Source: Branchiostoma floridae (taxonomy: Eukaryota > Chordata > Leptocardii > Amphioxiformes > Branchiostomatidae). Taken from it: a stretch of 64,000 nucleotides of DNA. Numbering within the stretch: position 1 is the stretch's first letter; each line of letters opens with the position of its first letter. The notes under the pieces were generated by a model that saw only the letters and a list, made by a program, of their open reading frames with translations, did no database searches and had not been told where the DNA came from. The stretch is taken from contig NW_023365723.1 in NCBI RefSeq assembly GCF_000003815.2, positions 264,699 through 328,698 of the forward strand. The letters run 5' to 3'. Position numbers and translations under genes: made by a program. This document shows, piece after piece, positions 11,137-22,045 of the stretch.

Positions 11137-11340
11137 ATGCCCTGTCACAAGGCGGGCCAATACGGCAAGCACTGCCAGGGGATTTCTACAGATCCGCCGG
11201 CAGACAGGCAGCCCATCGAGCTCGAGGACCCCAACCCCAAGTCTGCGATGGTCGTCCTGGAACAACGCTGGAGAAGGCCACCGCGGAAGCAGAGCTTAAA
11301 AAAGAGGTGGCAGTTCTGGAGAAGAGATTAGGGGCTCTGA
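11137..11340 (+). pseudogene. unknown exon, coiled-coil segment
   Basis: One frame (about 11262-11350) reads LEKATAEAELKKEVAVLEKR, a strong heptad pattern. A second lysine-rich open stretch follows an acceptor at about 11410 (ENDSVSEEAKKNKKRTAFLA). It could be the ORF1 end of a non-LTR element, since a retroposon-like 3' end follows, but no RNA-binding motif is visible. Confidence 0.3.
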
Positions 11341-11479
11341 AGACAAGCGAATTGGACAGGAACATGTTTCTGCTCATTTATCAATAACATTGATTTTTTT
11401 CCTTACTAGGAAAATGACAGCGTCTCGGAGGAGGCAAAGAAAAACAAGAAAAGGACAGCATTCCTGGCTGTAAAGAACA

Positions 11480-11752
11480 CGTCGGGGGGGTCGAGGCTTA
11501 CGTTGTGGTCAACGCTTTTGTATATAATCAATTCCGTGTATAATTGTCACCGTATTATATATTCATGTCTACTGACTTTTGATGTCTAATGTTTATTGTT
11601 TGATTTTGGTTTCGCATTGTTTTCTATTATCATTTCAGGTTTGGGAGGACAACTTGTAAAGGTGTTGATACACCTGTTTTGTCCTCCCTTCCACTTGTTT
11701 TTGCATGTGGTAAATTCAAATAAAGAAATAAAGAAATAAAGAACGGTAAGCC
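11480..11752 (+). mobile_element. 3' end of a non-LTR retroposon
   Basis: An AT-rich 3' UTR-like stretch contains a stem-loop: gggaggacaa (11643-11652) pairs with ttgtcctccc (11679-11688), with an inner stem aggtgt/acacct (11660-11665 / 11670-11675). Downstream is a short (aaataaag)n tail at about 11717-11742. A 3' hairpin followed by a simple-repeat tail is the usual recognition end of CR1/L2-like elements. The coding part is missing. Confidence 0.6.
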
Positions 11753-12421
11753 AGTGACCGTAACTGATTCAGTCGTTGACGGTTTCATCGCCCTGATAGG
11801 AGCACTCTACTGCAAGTGCCAGTTTTTAATGAATCATGCAGTTGCAGTCACCTGTGTGAGAGGGTGTCCCTACAACCTGCTACAATGAACACAAAGACTG
11901 GTCATCAATATTTCGTACGTTTGATCGAGTGTATGACGATGCATATTGACAACATTTTATTTACCTCGTGCGGACGGAAAATAAACAAACTCATGTGAAC
12001 CCACATTAAGGCGTTCAGTTTTCTTCAAACAGGTTGCCACCTGGACAGGAACGATGATGGTTTGGGAAATGGCTAACATCATCTCCCAGTAAAACTTTTG
12101 TCCTCCCTGTACCGCTTTCCAGGACTGAGCAGGAACTTTGTTTTCCTTTTCGCGGTTTATAAATATGGTTTGGGAGAGGGCTCCGTTGCTACATATAGAC
12201 AAATCCCATGTACCTTGTACACAATACATATTGAAACATTCATATCTGTATATCATGGGGAAATCTTGTACTAAGTTCATGATGGTGCATTCATCACTAT
12301 ACATTGGGTATCCTCAAGACGAAGTTGCAGACCTGCTTTCCAGACTCAACGCTTTTACTGTACGGGGGCAGCAGCGAGAATGCAAATCCCAACTCCACTA
12401 GCAGGGAGAATGCTTACTCTA
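11753..12421. other. no gene seen
   Basis: Short ORFs on both strands overlap each other. None has splice context plus a recognisable motif. Confidence 0.5.
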
Positions 12422-14665
12422 CACTACAAAAAATCTTTTTTCTTATTTTTCTTCTTTTCTTGTTTTTTCTTACGGAGAGAAAAAGTTTCTTGTATAAAGA
12501 AAGGTTGAGAAAAGCAAGAAACCTCCTGTAAAACCTTTGTATGCTAATTCCTACACAAAGATTTCTATTCTTGTTTTTTCTTAACTGAAGAAAATATTTC
12601 TAATATAATGATCACTGAGCAAGAATGTTCAAGAAATTAAAGTAGAACTTTCTTTTCCAGTCTTCACACAAGATTTGCTTCTTGTTTGTTCAAATGGAAA
12701 ATATTGCAGAATCTATCCTGAAGATTATTATTCTTGCCTTATACCAGTTTTTTCTTTAGGATTTGTTTTTACCAGAATAAGATTCTTGAACTTTCTTGTT
12801 GTCTCAATGTAGAATGTCCGAGAAACGTAATTCTTGGTTTTCATGTTATAACTTAAGGAAATGCAATAGTTTTTTAATCAGTTTCTTGAGCAAATACTGC
12901 AAATAAATCAAGAAATTGCAAAACAACTTATAACTAGCATGAAATTCTTAAATGTTCTTGAATGTTATCTTTATCCATAAAGTTTAAGAAAAGACGTTTC
13001 TTGTTTTTCTTGATGATATGTAAGGAGATATTTTTTCAGAACTCACTTGACTGAATACTAATAAGAAAAACAAGAAATTATGAAACAAGCTATGACTAGC
13101 AGAATATTCTTGAATGTTATAATCATGTTTCTTATCAAGAAAATCTAAGAAAGATGATTCTCGTTTTTCTTAATAATATTTAATGAAAACAATAAAAGTA
13201 TAATTTTCTCCTTATATTATTGACAACTACGTTTAAACAATTGGAGCATCAAGATATGAAAAATAATTTTGAGCTAGCATTGATTTTCTTTTGTTTTCCC
13301 AATACGAGAGTTAAGAAATATTTTCTTGCAGTAAGATTCTTCATTTTGCTAAGGATCATGGGAAATTACTCCCATCATCCTTTGCTGCGATTTTGAACTG
13401 GGAGTCACAGTTGCAAGTCACAGTGCTCCAGCTCTGTAGTTTTTTTGCCTCAAATGTCCTTTAGTTCTTACATTAACAGGGAACAAATATGATGTGTTTC
13501 GTAAAGACGATTTTCTGCATCATGTGGGACCTTGCATACAACGTGGCTAGCTTTTTTAGAGTTTCAAAATGCTACCGAAGCCAAGGCCAAGCCGGATGCC
13601 CCCCTCCCCCATGCAGGTATGTTAGCCATCGTACTTGGAATACGATTTCCAAAGCTACTATTTCTGTAGATGTTTATCATAAAACCAAACAGTAATTACA
13701 GAATATGTAAGTAAAGTGCATGAAATTCTGCAAAATACAAAGAATTGACTATAATATTTGTAAGGAAGGAAATGTATAGAGATGTTGGCCTTTACAGGGG
13801 GAGGGGGGCGATATAAGAATTGATGATCATTCATGGTCTTTGTGTGTTGTTCTAGGCTCAGAAACCTACTGGTACAAGGAGGATGTTCCCATGATCCCAT
13901 CTCAACTTTGGAAAAGCCCTTAACAAGGAGAATTCTTCATTATAAATACAGCAACGGCAACATTGTAGCTCTAATGGTTTCAGATAAGGACAATTAGTTA
14001 TAGTTGGCTGCACGGTACTGTATCAGGAAAAAATGTCAATAAGCAAGCGTAAGTTACAAAATGGTTGATTTTTGCAATCTTTGGTAAGGAATGAGTAATC
14101 GAGGAAAACACCACAAAACTTGTATGAATCATATTGATGATAATAAATATGATTGCCATCATGTATTGACATAAATGTCAACATTGAGTTGTTTGTACTC
14201 TTTATATAAGAATGTTAATCTTAGTGTAAGAAACTGATTCTAGGTTTGTAGTTGCAAGAAATTTAGTCTTGAAGACAGAATGGCATTGCAGGCACAAAAA
14301 AGCTCAATCTTCATGCAAGAAAGCGATTCTTGTACTACATATAAGAAATTTACTCTTGCAGACAGAAAGTAATTCCTCATACAAGAACCTCAATCTTCAT
14401 GCAAGATTAAGAATTCATTCTTGATGTAAGAAATTCATTCTTCAGCATGCATGTGTTAGAAATAGATTCTGAACACAAGAAAACTATTCTAGAAGTTTTG
14501 GTCCATTAGCTATAAGAAAAAAATTCTTAGCACAAGAAAAATATGGGTTTCTTGAATTTTCTCAAAACAGGGATTCTTGAATACAGAATAATATTCTTGC
14601 TGAAAGATTAGTTTTCTTTGTTCAAGAAAAAACAAGAAAGATAAGAAAATTCATTTTTTGTAGTG
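12422..14665. mobile_element. 2.24-kb non-coding TIR element with TA flanks
   Basis: It begins CACTACAAAAAAT and ends ATTTTTTGTAGTG. The inverted repeat continues imperfectly for ~50 bp as a cttatttttcttgttttttctt-type sequence. TA lies on both sides (12420-12421, 14666-14667), as expected for a Tc1/mariner-type TA target. The CACTA-like tips would also suit EnSpm, but no matching 3-bp duplication is present. The interior is AT-rich and packed with ttcttg/caagaa on both strands. It has no plausible transposase. Near 13354-13384 it carries the imperfect palindrome ggatcatggga...tcccatcatcc. Confidence 0.78.
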
Positions 14666-14869
14666 TAGAAGCCGTACTATGGTCTACAGGAAGTGAGGGG
14701 AACAAGGGGTGGTAGGAGTGGTGGTGCGATCAACATATATTACAATCACTGATTGATTTACAGAGCAGTGACAGCGGCGCAGCCGAATGACTAACCGGGA
14801 CCAGGTGGCGGCACAAGGTCTTCTATGTCGCATGACACATTAATAATATATAGTTCGGTATTTAGTCTT

Positions 14870-15310
14870 TGTAGTTCTTTATAAGCATGTTCTTCCTCCA
14901 ATGACAGTGGCTCATGTCCCAGTATGAGACTTCGGCAAGTGTTAAAAAGCCCAACTCGGACCAGGCAAAACTCCACATCCACCTTGGATTGGTAAAAAAT
15001 ACACCACAGGATGCTGTGAGGACAGTTGCAAGAGCAACGGTAACGGTAACAACAACTGCAAGGAACAAAAGCGACAGTTAACATTGTTATCAGCTGACAA
15101 TGCAAATGAATCTGAAGGTGAGGAAAGAAGGACTTTCAGACATACCACTGTTCCCAACACAAAGCTTTACTTTCTTTCTTTCTTTTCTGCCGGTGTGAAT
15201 TAAAAAAGACCTAATAGGATCATTAGGTCAGCATAAAACCTTTATTGCCTTTCCAACATGGGTTTTGCAGGAAGAGGACATGAGCATCGACGGAGAGTTG
15301 GTTGAAACAA
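14870..15310 (+). pseudogene. repeat family D exon, copy 1 (damaged)
   Basis: It matches 33780-34240: cccagtatgaga.ttcggcaagtgtt..aaagcccaactcggaccaggc, then the exon end atgaa.ctgaaggtgag, then gacctaataggatcattaggtcagcataaaacc. Relative to the other copy it has small insertions that break the frame. A third scrap is at 17725-17815. Function unknown. Confidence 0.6.
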
Positions 15311-15431
15311 CTCTCTTCACACAAAAAATCACAATCAACCAGAATGCCGTCTGAATGAAAATTCTTTGTATACTCTAAGCATTTTAAGTCTTCTAGAGTC
15401 CAGACTTAGGAGGCTATCTGTGCGCCTCTGA

Positions 15432-15845
15432 AAGGTTGCCTTAATAAGGGAAGAATCAGTTGATGCGGGCAGAGAAAGTTGTCTGAAGTCTACTGATGAT
15501 ATGCCCTTGGCAGAAATTCATCCAAAAGCGTACGTTGGAACAAACGGAACAACGTGGGGGTCGAACTTAATGCACCTGAGGAGGAAATGTCCAGTGGAAG
15601 TTGAGATCGACCTGTCACCGGACAATGTCCAATACAGCAAACCAGTCCGGAAACTATGTGCTTGGGTAGGGGACAGTACAGCATATTTCATGGACTGCAC
15701 AATGAAGGGAGACGCCATGAAAGTGACACAAAACCGTGACTGCCCATTCCAGATGTATGAACTCCAGTGGATACAGTCCTTCAAAGATCAATTCAAGCGT
15801 GCCAAAGAAGAATGGTGTGACGAGAAGGGGATTTTTGCCGGGTAG
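15432..15845 (+). CDS. unknown exon or gene (138-codon open stretch)
   Basis: Open from 15432 to the TAG at 15843, with a first ATG at 15501 giving 114 residues. It reads like real protein (balanced composition; WVGDSTAYFMDC, then PFQMYELQWIQSFKDQFK near the C-terminus). The last codons overlap a possible donor (ccgg|gtaggg). It follows directly on repeat family D. No domain was recognised. It could be an internal exon of a mobile-element gene. Confidence 0.4.
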   Translation, partial: KVALIREESVDAGRESCLKSTDDMPLAEIHPKAYVGTNGTTWGSNLMHLRRKCPVEVEIDLSPDNVQYSKPVRKLCAWVGDSTAYFMDCTMKGDAMKVTQNRDCPFQMYELQWIQSFKDQFKRAKEEWCDEKGIFAG

Positions 15846-15963
15846 GGAGATTGCGACAGGAAGTGAGGTGGTGGAGTACTCTCCAAAGTAGAGGTTAGGC
15901 TCATAGCAGTTTGCTGGCTAAAAGTAGGATGAGCCAGAAGGTACCCCAGTTCAGGAAGTTGCC

Positions 15964-16269
15964 ATGGAGATCTCTACAGTGCATACAACAGTCAGTCTCC
16001 CAAACAAAGGCACCTGGTTCCCAGGCAGTTTTGCAGCCACTTCACTGACAGTCACCACAGGAAAATTTGTCAAGCACACTCAGTCTGGCTTCTCCTGTAA
16101 AATGAACTTTATGAAATTTGTCGTGACCAATCAGGTTCCGTTCCCAAAATCTGACACTATAAATAACACGCTCAGTGTGCATGATTTCATTCCGAGATGG
16201 CAGAGCCAAAGAATCCTAGACAAGAGGAAGTATTATTTGCTGTCTTGTACTGTTTGTCGTTTGCACTGA
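15964..16269 (+). CDS. unknown 101-residue ORF
   Basis: ATG 15964 to stop 16267. It is rich in Ser, Thr and Val (GTWFPGSFAATSLTVTTGKF). Its 3' part overlaps the start of the next gene model in another frame, so at most one of the two is real. No motif was recognised. Confidence 0.2.
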   Translation: MEISTVHTTVSLPNKGTWFPGSFAATSLTVTTGKFVKHTQSGFSCKMNFMKFVVTNQVPFPKSDTINNTLSVHDFIPRWQSQRILDKRKYYLLSCTVCRLH

Positions 16270-17405
16270 AACTTACTGATGAACTATTTAAGGCGAAAAA
16301 CAGTGTATTACAGGTAAAAACGGAAATTTGCATTTTGTCCACTGTCAGAATATCGATGTTTCCTTTGTGCAACACATTGCACATGGGCACGTACAAGAAA
16401 GTCACGTTTCTTGTACCGTTTCATTTGTGTACCAATATATGAAATGACTCAATTTGGCTATTTCTTGCAGCATGGACGTCGACATCGACATGGGCGAGAG
16501 GGGTGGCGGAGGTCAGCGGCTGGCCGCGGAGGAGGAAGAGAGGCAAAGGTTGGTCAATTATGACATTTTATTTTGACGTGAACTAACATTAAGGTTTTAA
16601 ACCTCCCTTTTAGGGATGTGTTATTGTTTGCGGTTCCTAACAGCCCATATTATTTGCTTTTAATACATTGAATGACTGAAGCGTTCGATTGTGACATTCC
16701 TTAATAACGGAGTTTATGACGCAGTACAATTTTCGATGAGCTATCCAAGAAGATGAAATATTTTCGGAAAACCAAGGATGCATTTGAATATTTCATGTGC
16801 CAATGATGTTACGTTTGACCTTCTTATAATGTTACAAGAAAACGCTAACCCGTATTCATTTCGTCTTTTTCTCAGGATAGTATTCCCGCGTCGCTGACCT
16901 TCGCCCCCGAGTGGCTCCGTTTTGGGCCGGATCAGGGACAGGGACGAGGTGTCGGAGGAACCAGGCTTACCCAGGGCCCGTCGGGCGGACGAGGTGTCGG
17001 AGGAACCGGGCTTACCCAGGGCGCGTCGGTCGGAGGTGTCGGAGGAACCGGGCTTACCCAGGGCCCGTGGGGCGGAGGAGGTGTCGTTATTCATTCCTTT
17101 GTGCGTTTATTCGTGATTGATTTATGTGTTGATTTATTAATTTATTCATGTGTTGATTTATTAATGTATTCATGTGTTGCTTTATTAATCATTAATGTAT
17201 TCATGTATTGATTATTCATGTCTTCATTTATCAATTTATTCATGTATTGATTTATTCATGTCTTCATTCAGGACGAGGAGCGTCGAGGCCTGGAGGGAGG
17301 GGTAGGGGCGGGCGGAGGATGACGTCAACGAATAAAGGCACATACATTGATCTCAGGGTCATGCGACCGCATGCGTCTTGTCCGCCATCTTTGTCCCAAT
17401 TGTAA
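16197..17405 (+). CDS. four-exon model, Gly/Arg-rich repeat protein
   Basis: The exons are 16197-16313, 16471-16548, 16876-17080 and 17272-17405. The introns are GT-AG and the phases agree across all joints, giving 177 codons. The N-terminus is MAEPKNPRQEEVLF with a short hydrophobic helix (LFAVLYCLSFALKL). The middle is arginine-rich. Exon 3 has three imperfect ~45-bp repeats (GVGGTGLTQG). Exon 4 is RGG-like (RGASRPGGRGRGGRR). The third intron is an AT-rich tandem repeat. A similar Gly/Arg-rich tail sits after the RAG1-like exon at 40.26 kb. Function unknown; it may be host or transposon-derived. Confidence 0.38.
17108..17271. repeat. AT-rich tandem repeat in an intron
   Basis: About six imperfect copies of a gttgatttattaatnTATTCATGT-type unit end at the acceptor cttcattcag. 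Confidence 0.8.
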
Positions 17406-17724
17406 CTACTGTTCGTGACCGCATTAAATACTGTAGTACCCGTAGCTCCGTCTCGAGTCGTCGTTAGTGTCCATAAACTGGCGTGAAGTGCGCCAAGGAC
17501 TGCTGAGAAATCAAATAAAATGAAGTTTGCATGGTATTTTAGAAGTAGTGATGTAATAGTGCTGAAGTTTGTTGTTGCTATCATATCGTTGTTCTACTCT
17601 TGCCAGTCAGTCTATGAACAAAGTGTGCAAAGCAGCAAATACAGACATATGTTTTTACATTGCATTCGTGTACTCAATTTTAACCATAATTTTTAACCAT
17701 TTTAATCATTGGTCCAAAAAGACA

Positions 17725-17815
17725 GAACAGTTAACATTTCAGCTGACAGTGCAAATGAATCTAGTAAAGGTGAGGAAAGAATGATTTTCAGACATACCAC
17801 TGTTCCCTACAGAAA
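17725..17815 (+). repeat. repeat family D, scrap
   Basis: Matches 15080-15165 and 33985-34075 (acagttaaca..tcagctgacartgcaaatgaat, then cagacataccactgttccc). Confidence 0.7.
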
Positions 17816-17846
17816 GCATGACGATTGATAGGATGACCTACACACG

Positions 17847-17945
17847 TTTGAGGAATGCGGTAAGAAGTTCAACAAGACGAGTCATCTTAAGACCCACATT
17901 CGCACTAGTATTCACAGGGGAGAGACCCTACAAGCGTACATGGAT
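17847..17945 (+). pseudogene. decayed C2H2 zinc-finger repeat
   Basis: The frame reads FEECGKKFNKTSHLKTHIRT, the standard C2H2 finger pattern. The first cysteine is replaced by Phe, the region after the first histidine is disturbed, and the linker is partly kept (HRGET). It is a one-finger remnant of a zinc-finger gene, fused behind repeat D. Confidence 0.6.
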
Positions 17946-17984
17946 GCGGTCCAACCTTCAACATCCCAAATAACGCTGGGCACA

Positions 17985-18230
17985 ACAGCAAACAAAAGTC
18001 AACAATGATTACACAACACCGGCACTGATGAGGATTTCGGCCAGAATACCGTTTACCTCGGCCCGACACGTTCAACGCCAGAAGACTCTCCCACAAACGG
18101 CCGCCATGACTTCTCACAACAAAAACGATTTTCCCTCACCAGGAGTCATTTTGAAGCTTCAACCTGTAATGTACTAAGTAACCAGCTAAACTACAAACAT
18201 TTATTTTATTTTTTTCATTCACAAAGTGGT
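17985..18230. repeat. repeat family C, fourth (shortest) copy
   Basis: Shares gcactgatgaggatttcggcc, ttccctcaccag and cttcaacctgtaatg...aaccagctaaactacaa with the copies at 36.6, 41.9 and 56.1 kb. It is non-coding and its function is unknown. Confidence 0.55.
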
Positions 18231-18285
18231 ATCTTAGGGTTTATATAGGTGTGGGTTCACAACAAGAAAGCAAATCAGACGAATT

Positions 18286-18426
18286 ATGGGAGCCGTCGCA
18301 GCGATTTATGTTGTGAGAAGACATACTGACAACGAGCTGCAGGGGATAGTTCATCGGGCCTTTGAACGAACAGGGCACATTCAACAAACCCGGCTGCTGC
18401 AAGAAAAGTTAGAAGATTACTTTTAA
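18286..18426 (+). CDS. 46-codon orphan exon
   Basis: Open frame MGAVAAIYVVRRHTDNELQG... ending at TAA 18424. It lies upstream of the orphan exon at 18555-18620 (twin of 10974). The two might be parts of one decayed gene, but no intron links them clearly. Confidence 0.25.
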   Translation: MGAVAAIYVVRRHTDNELQGIVHRAFERTGHIQQTRLLQEKLEDYF

Positions 18427-18754
18427 GAAGAGATCCTACTGTCACAAATTCAATTTATATCACAGATAGTAATTCAGCTTTGACTAAGAACCCATTTTCT
18501 AGATGTAATTATATTTTCAAATATATGTTTAACTCCTTTCTTATAAATTTTCAGTGCCAACCAGTGGGAGTACATGAAGGTTATATGTTCCAATAACCTG
18601 AAACCGCTCAGTGAAGAATGACTGGCAGCCGGCTGTTGCATGTAGCCAACCGATCCACCAGCAGCCTGTGTATCATGACCACGTTGACTGTAAATGGAAC
18701 TAGAAAATGTATACATGTACGCAATAAGGGGTGGGTGCCGATAATTCTTAATAA

Positions 18755-18881
18755 TGCTGGTCAAGTGCACATGCTTGACTTTTCTAAAACGTTTGATTCT
18801 GTTCCACGCTTACTTCTAATCCATAAGTTACAAATGTTTGGTTTTGGTGGTGAACAACCTCTGGCTAGATCATTCATCTGA
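18755..18881 (+). pseudogene. non-LTR reverse transcriptase fragment (motif A region)
   Basis: The frame reads VHMLDFSKTFDSVPRLLLIH, then KLQMFGFGGE. This is the non-LTR RT pattern vayLDFsKAFDtVphxxLLxKLxxxG, containing the first catalytic Asp. A stop comes soon after. Only ~40 codons survive, and neighbouring sequence is unrelated. Confidence 0.75.
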
Positions 18882-19299
18882 TTCATGCCATGCCTGCACT
18901 GCTGTTGAGAACATTACGAAGGGGGTAGGCCGACAAAGAGGGGGAGGTAGGGGGACGAGCTAGGAAAGGCGATAGCACCTACTGGTGCTTTAAACCTGTC
19001 ATCACAGGTGACACCCCAGCAAGACAGGCCTTCTTTATGACAACATCAAGGTACTGCCAATATTCAAGACACATGGGCATTCCTCGATAGTAAGTGATCT
19101 AGGCAGCTCTACTTTGGGAAGTTGGCTGTTGGCTTGAGCTTACCGAAACGGACATGGGACGAGTTGCAAGTGATAGCACCCAGTTCAAACGGGCGATCCT
19201 ATCAGAGTCTACAGATCTGACTGGGCACATTTTGCCACGGCGTTTGACAGTGACAAGGCGCAGTATGCCACCAGTGACGAAGAAAAGGGCCCATTCGAA

Positions 19300-19817
19300 G
19301 TGAGAACACTTCTTGAATATTTCGGACCGAAGATGAGCGACAGCACCGCCAATAACGCTACTCAGATGGACCAAGTCGGAGCAGCACCGGATGGAGATCC
19401 ATTATGGACACTTGACGACTTGCAGTTGCGAAGAAAGTTTGTAGAAAGATGTGCGTTCACACAGGCGTGTCCGTCACTCTCGAAGATAGCGAGTTTGCCT
19501 CACTGTGGCAGCGAAATTTGCGCTACCGACTGTTTCCTCGCGACTGGCAAATGTTTAACGTCATGGGCTTGGATTCGGTAGCCAACATGTGTGGTCGTAA
19601 GGACAGTAAACCAACAACACTACTGACAGGTACAATGGCAACCGACATGTTCCATCTCACTTTCGCGCAGTCATATATATATCCCAGTATCTACAAAAAT
19701 GTCGGATGGTTGGAGGAACTGGCTGCCCGTCACGCTAGCAGCAACCTCATGTTCGACAGCCCAGACGAGCTTATCCGGGACTTTGCGAGGAAAAAATGGC
19801 GACAGGCCAGGATTTAG
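19300..19817 (+). pseudogene. unknown protein remnant in two overlapping frames
   Basis: One frame (from about 19270) reads RTLLEYFGPKMSD...LWTLDDLQLRRKF. After about 19445 the next frame continues well (ASLWQRNLRYRLFPRDWQ, then LFTFAQ-like and DELIRDFARKK) to a stop at 19815, close to a donor (cacc|gtaagt). The switch suggests one frameshift in a formerly longer exon. Family not recognised. Confidence 0.35.
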
Positions 19818-20149
19818 TTCCACCGTAAGTTATTCGTGTTTTTTTTTTCATTGCAACAAGATAACAATTATTAATATGCCCAACTGTCATTAGAATACGA
19901 TGTTAAGTTTGAATAATACACGTATTTCTAAGGAAGAGCGTTTATCAGACGAGGTTCAGACTGAACACAACTACGTCTTTCAGCTTGTTTCCTCAGCTCT
20001 GCTCAAAGAAACCCATATGTCGAAGATGGCATGAAATAAGGTACTAGGTTCAATGTTGTTAATCCTACCACAGAACAAAAACTTTGACCCTGGAAAGCGA
20101 ACTTCATGAAATAAAGAACAGAAAGGAAATGTTTATTCATATAAGAGGA

Positions 20150-20379
20150 GGTTCACTGCAACGGCTCTGTCATCGTTCACATTGGCGTTTCTGGCTCCCC
20201 ACATTTCTGGGCACCGGGAGGTCCCAGTACAGCACAGAAGCAGTCAACTTCATTGCCAAACTTTCTGTCGACTGGTCTGAAGAAGTGGCTGTCCTGGCTA
20301 CCAACAACAGGACTGTCAACACCCATGGCAGAGAGGGGTACGGCAAGTCGATTGACATGATGGTGGAACACCAGAACAA
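20150..20379 (+). pseudogene. DUF6589-like exon (C-terminal part)
   Basis: The frame reads FWLPTFLGTGRSQYSTEA, then ATNNRTVNTHGREGYGKSID and MMVEHQNK up to a donor (gaacaa|gtatgt). The pattern NRxVNTxGxxGxxxxxDxxxEHxNK is what I associate with DUF6589-type proteins, multi-copy and probably transposon-related in invertebrates. The last ~120 bp recur at 58791-58918 fused to a different upstream segment. Confidence 0.5.
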
Positions 20380-21175
20380 GTATGTTCATCATGATTTCTA
20401 ACATGCGATGTCTATATATTACTGGGTAACGATACCAGACGAAGTTCAGACTGAACACAACTACATCTTTTGCCGAGATGAAAGATTTACTTACAGCTCA
20501 AATCGACATAAACTTAAAACATCAAAATACACCAAAATAAACAACACAGTCAACCATAACTGTACGGTAATCAAACATTTCCCTTTCTGGACGGACAGTT
20601 TTATACATAAAAATAAAAAAAATAAAGGTGTAGCCACCCTGGAGGAAACCAGGCACCTTGTATGGAAAGCTGGTTTCCGGGAAATGTGAAAGTATATGAG
20701 AAGAGGATGGATCAGCAGATCACTGGTCAACGTGGGAACTTAGCAGATCACCTGCAACATTTCATTAACACCATGAATGATAACCCGTTTGTGCAAAGTG
20801 CACCATGAGCCTGTCACAATATTATACACCTAAAGTCAGATAAAGGACATCAAGAGATTCTGCTGCTCAGGATCCCTGGCGCATCGACATATATGTGTTG
20901 ACCGAAAATTTAATTTGTCAGGATTCCATGTGACAACAACAACTGGACCGGAGCTATGTGGCTTCGATGTTTGAGGACTATGACCTCGTTTATGTGGGAG
21001 GGGAGCTAAAATTGCTAGGTAATTGATGGTTATCCCATTGAAACTAGGGTCGGCAGGTTTTTCTAGGGTACGTCGGAAAACATTTTGTTTTTAACGTTTT
21101 CAACACTTAATGAATTCAACTTCTTTTTAATGTAGCATTTTGATACATTTATTTTTCTTTGTCACTTATAATTAG

Positions 21176-21406
21176 GTTCTGGGACAAAGTGCTTCCCCTT
21201 GGATCTGACAGACGACCAGCCTGGTACAAACGTGACGTCAGCAGACAACACCAGCTATGCACCTAAACCTGTCCTCAACGAGATCTCTGACTACTCGAGG
21301 CAACTAGCAGAGTATGTGGATATTTACCGTGCAAAACAGGACCATTACAAGAGTTCAATAATGTTCAACTATCAACTCTTAACCATGATGCTTGTTATTC
21401 AGGCTG
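21176..21406 (+). CDS. unknown exon
   Basis: Acceptor attag before 21176 and donor ctg|gtagag after 21406. The open frame reads TKCFPLDLTDDQPGTNVTSA, then PVLNEISDYSRQLAEYVDIY. It is amphipathic, with no known domain. Its phase does not join the next exon cleanly, so the link is uncertain. Confidence 0.35.
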
Positions 21407-21475
21407 GTAGAGAGTAGCAGTGAGCTGTCTTATTTCAATTCCATTTCATGACTTCAATCTTGTCTCTAAATCCAG

Positions 21476-22003
21476 TGGACTGATGAGGATGGTGGTTTCT
21501 CTGATGTATCGTTAAAATGGGAATGGGTTGAGATCGCCAACATTACACCAAACATCCCTGTTAATAGCTTGGTGCACTCATATATGCCCGAAGTCAACAA
21601 AGGAAACTATTCACACTGCTGCCCTGCCACCCCAACGCCTAAGCTGAGGAACCAATCAAGTGCTGGGATTCTGACATCATCAGGTGCGACACGCCCTCAA
21701 GCACTTGGAACCAAATCTGAATTAAAAAATGTGCAGCCAGAGTTGCAGAAATTGCTCCATAGTGTTGACACAGACCTAGGTGTAAGGCAAAGAATTGGGT
21801 ACCACCACAAGCCAGATCACACTGCCGACATACAGAGGCTTGTTTTTCAATATGAACAGGCCAATGTGTTGGATTTTCCACCAGGCAAGGAGTACAGATC
21901 TTTTTGTGGTATGTATAGAAACCCCATATCCAAACTGCATGTAGATGAGATGCTAGACTGGATGCGAGATAAGCTGAAAAACTGGGAGGCACTGTATGAA
22001 TAG
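21476..22003 (+). CDS. unknown terminal exon (175 codons)
   Basis: Opens right after an acceptor (aatccag) with WTDEDGGFSDVSLKWEW and stays open to TAG 22001. The middle is Ser/Thr/Pro-rich (CCPATPTPKLRNQSSAGI). The C-terminus is helical and charged (LHVDEMLDWMRDKLKNWEAL). It looks like a genuine last exon. The non-LTR element at 22.05 kb begins right after it. Family not recognised. Confidence 0.42.
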   Translation, partial: WTDEDGGFSDVSLKWEWVEIANITPNIPVNSLVHSYMPEVNKGNYSHCCPATPTPKLRNQSSAGILTSSGATRPQALGTKSELKNVQPELQKLLHSVDTDLGVRQRIGYHHKPDHTADIQRLVFQYEQANVLDFPPGKEYRSFCGMYRNPISKLHVDEMLDWMRDKLKNWEALYE

Positions 22004-22045
22004 TTTCTGATGCAGTATTTTAATGTGTAAACATAATTTTGTCCA

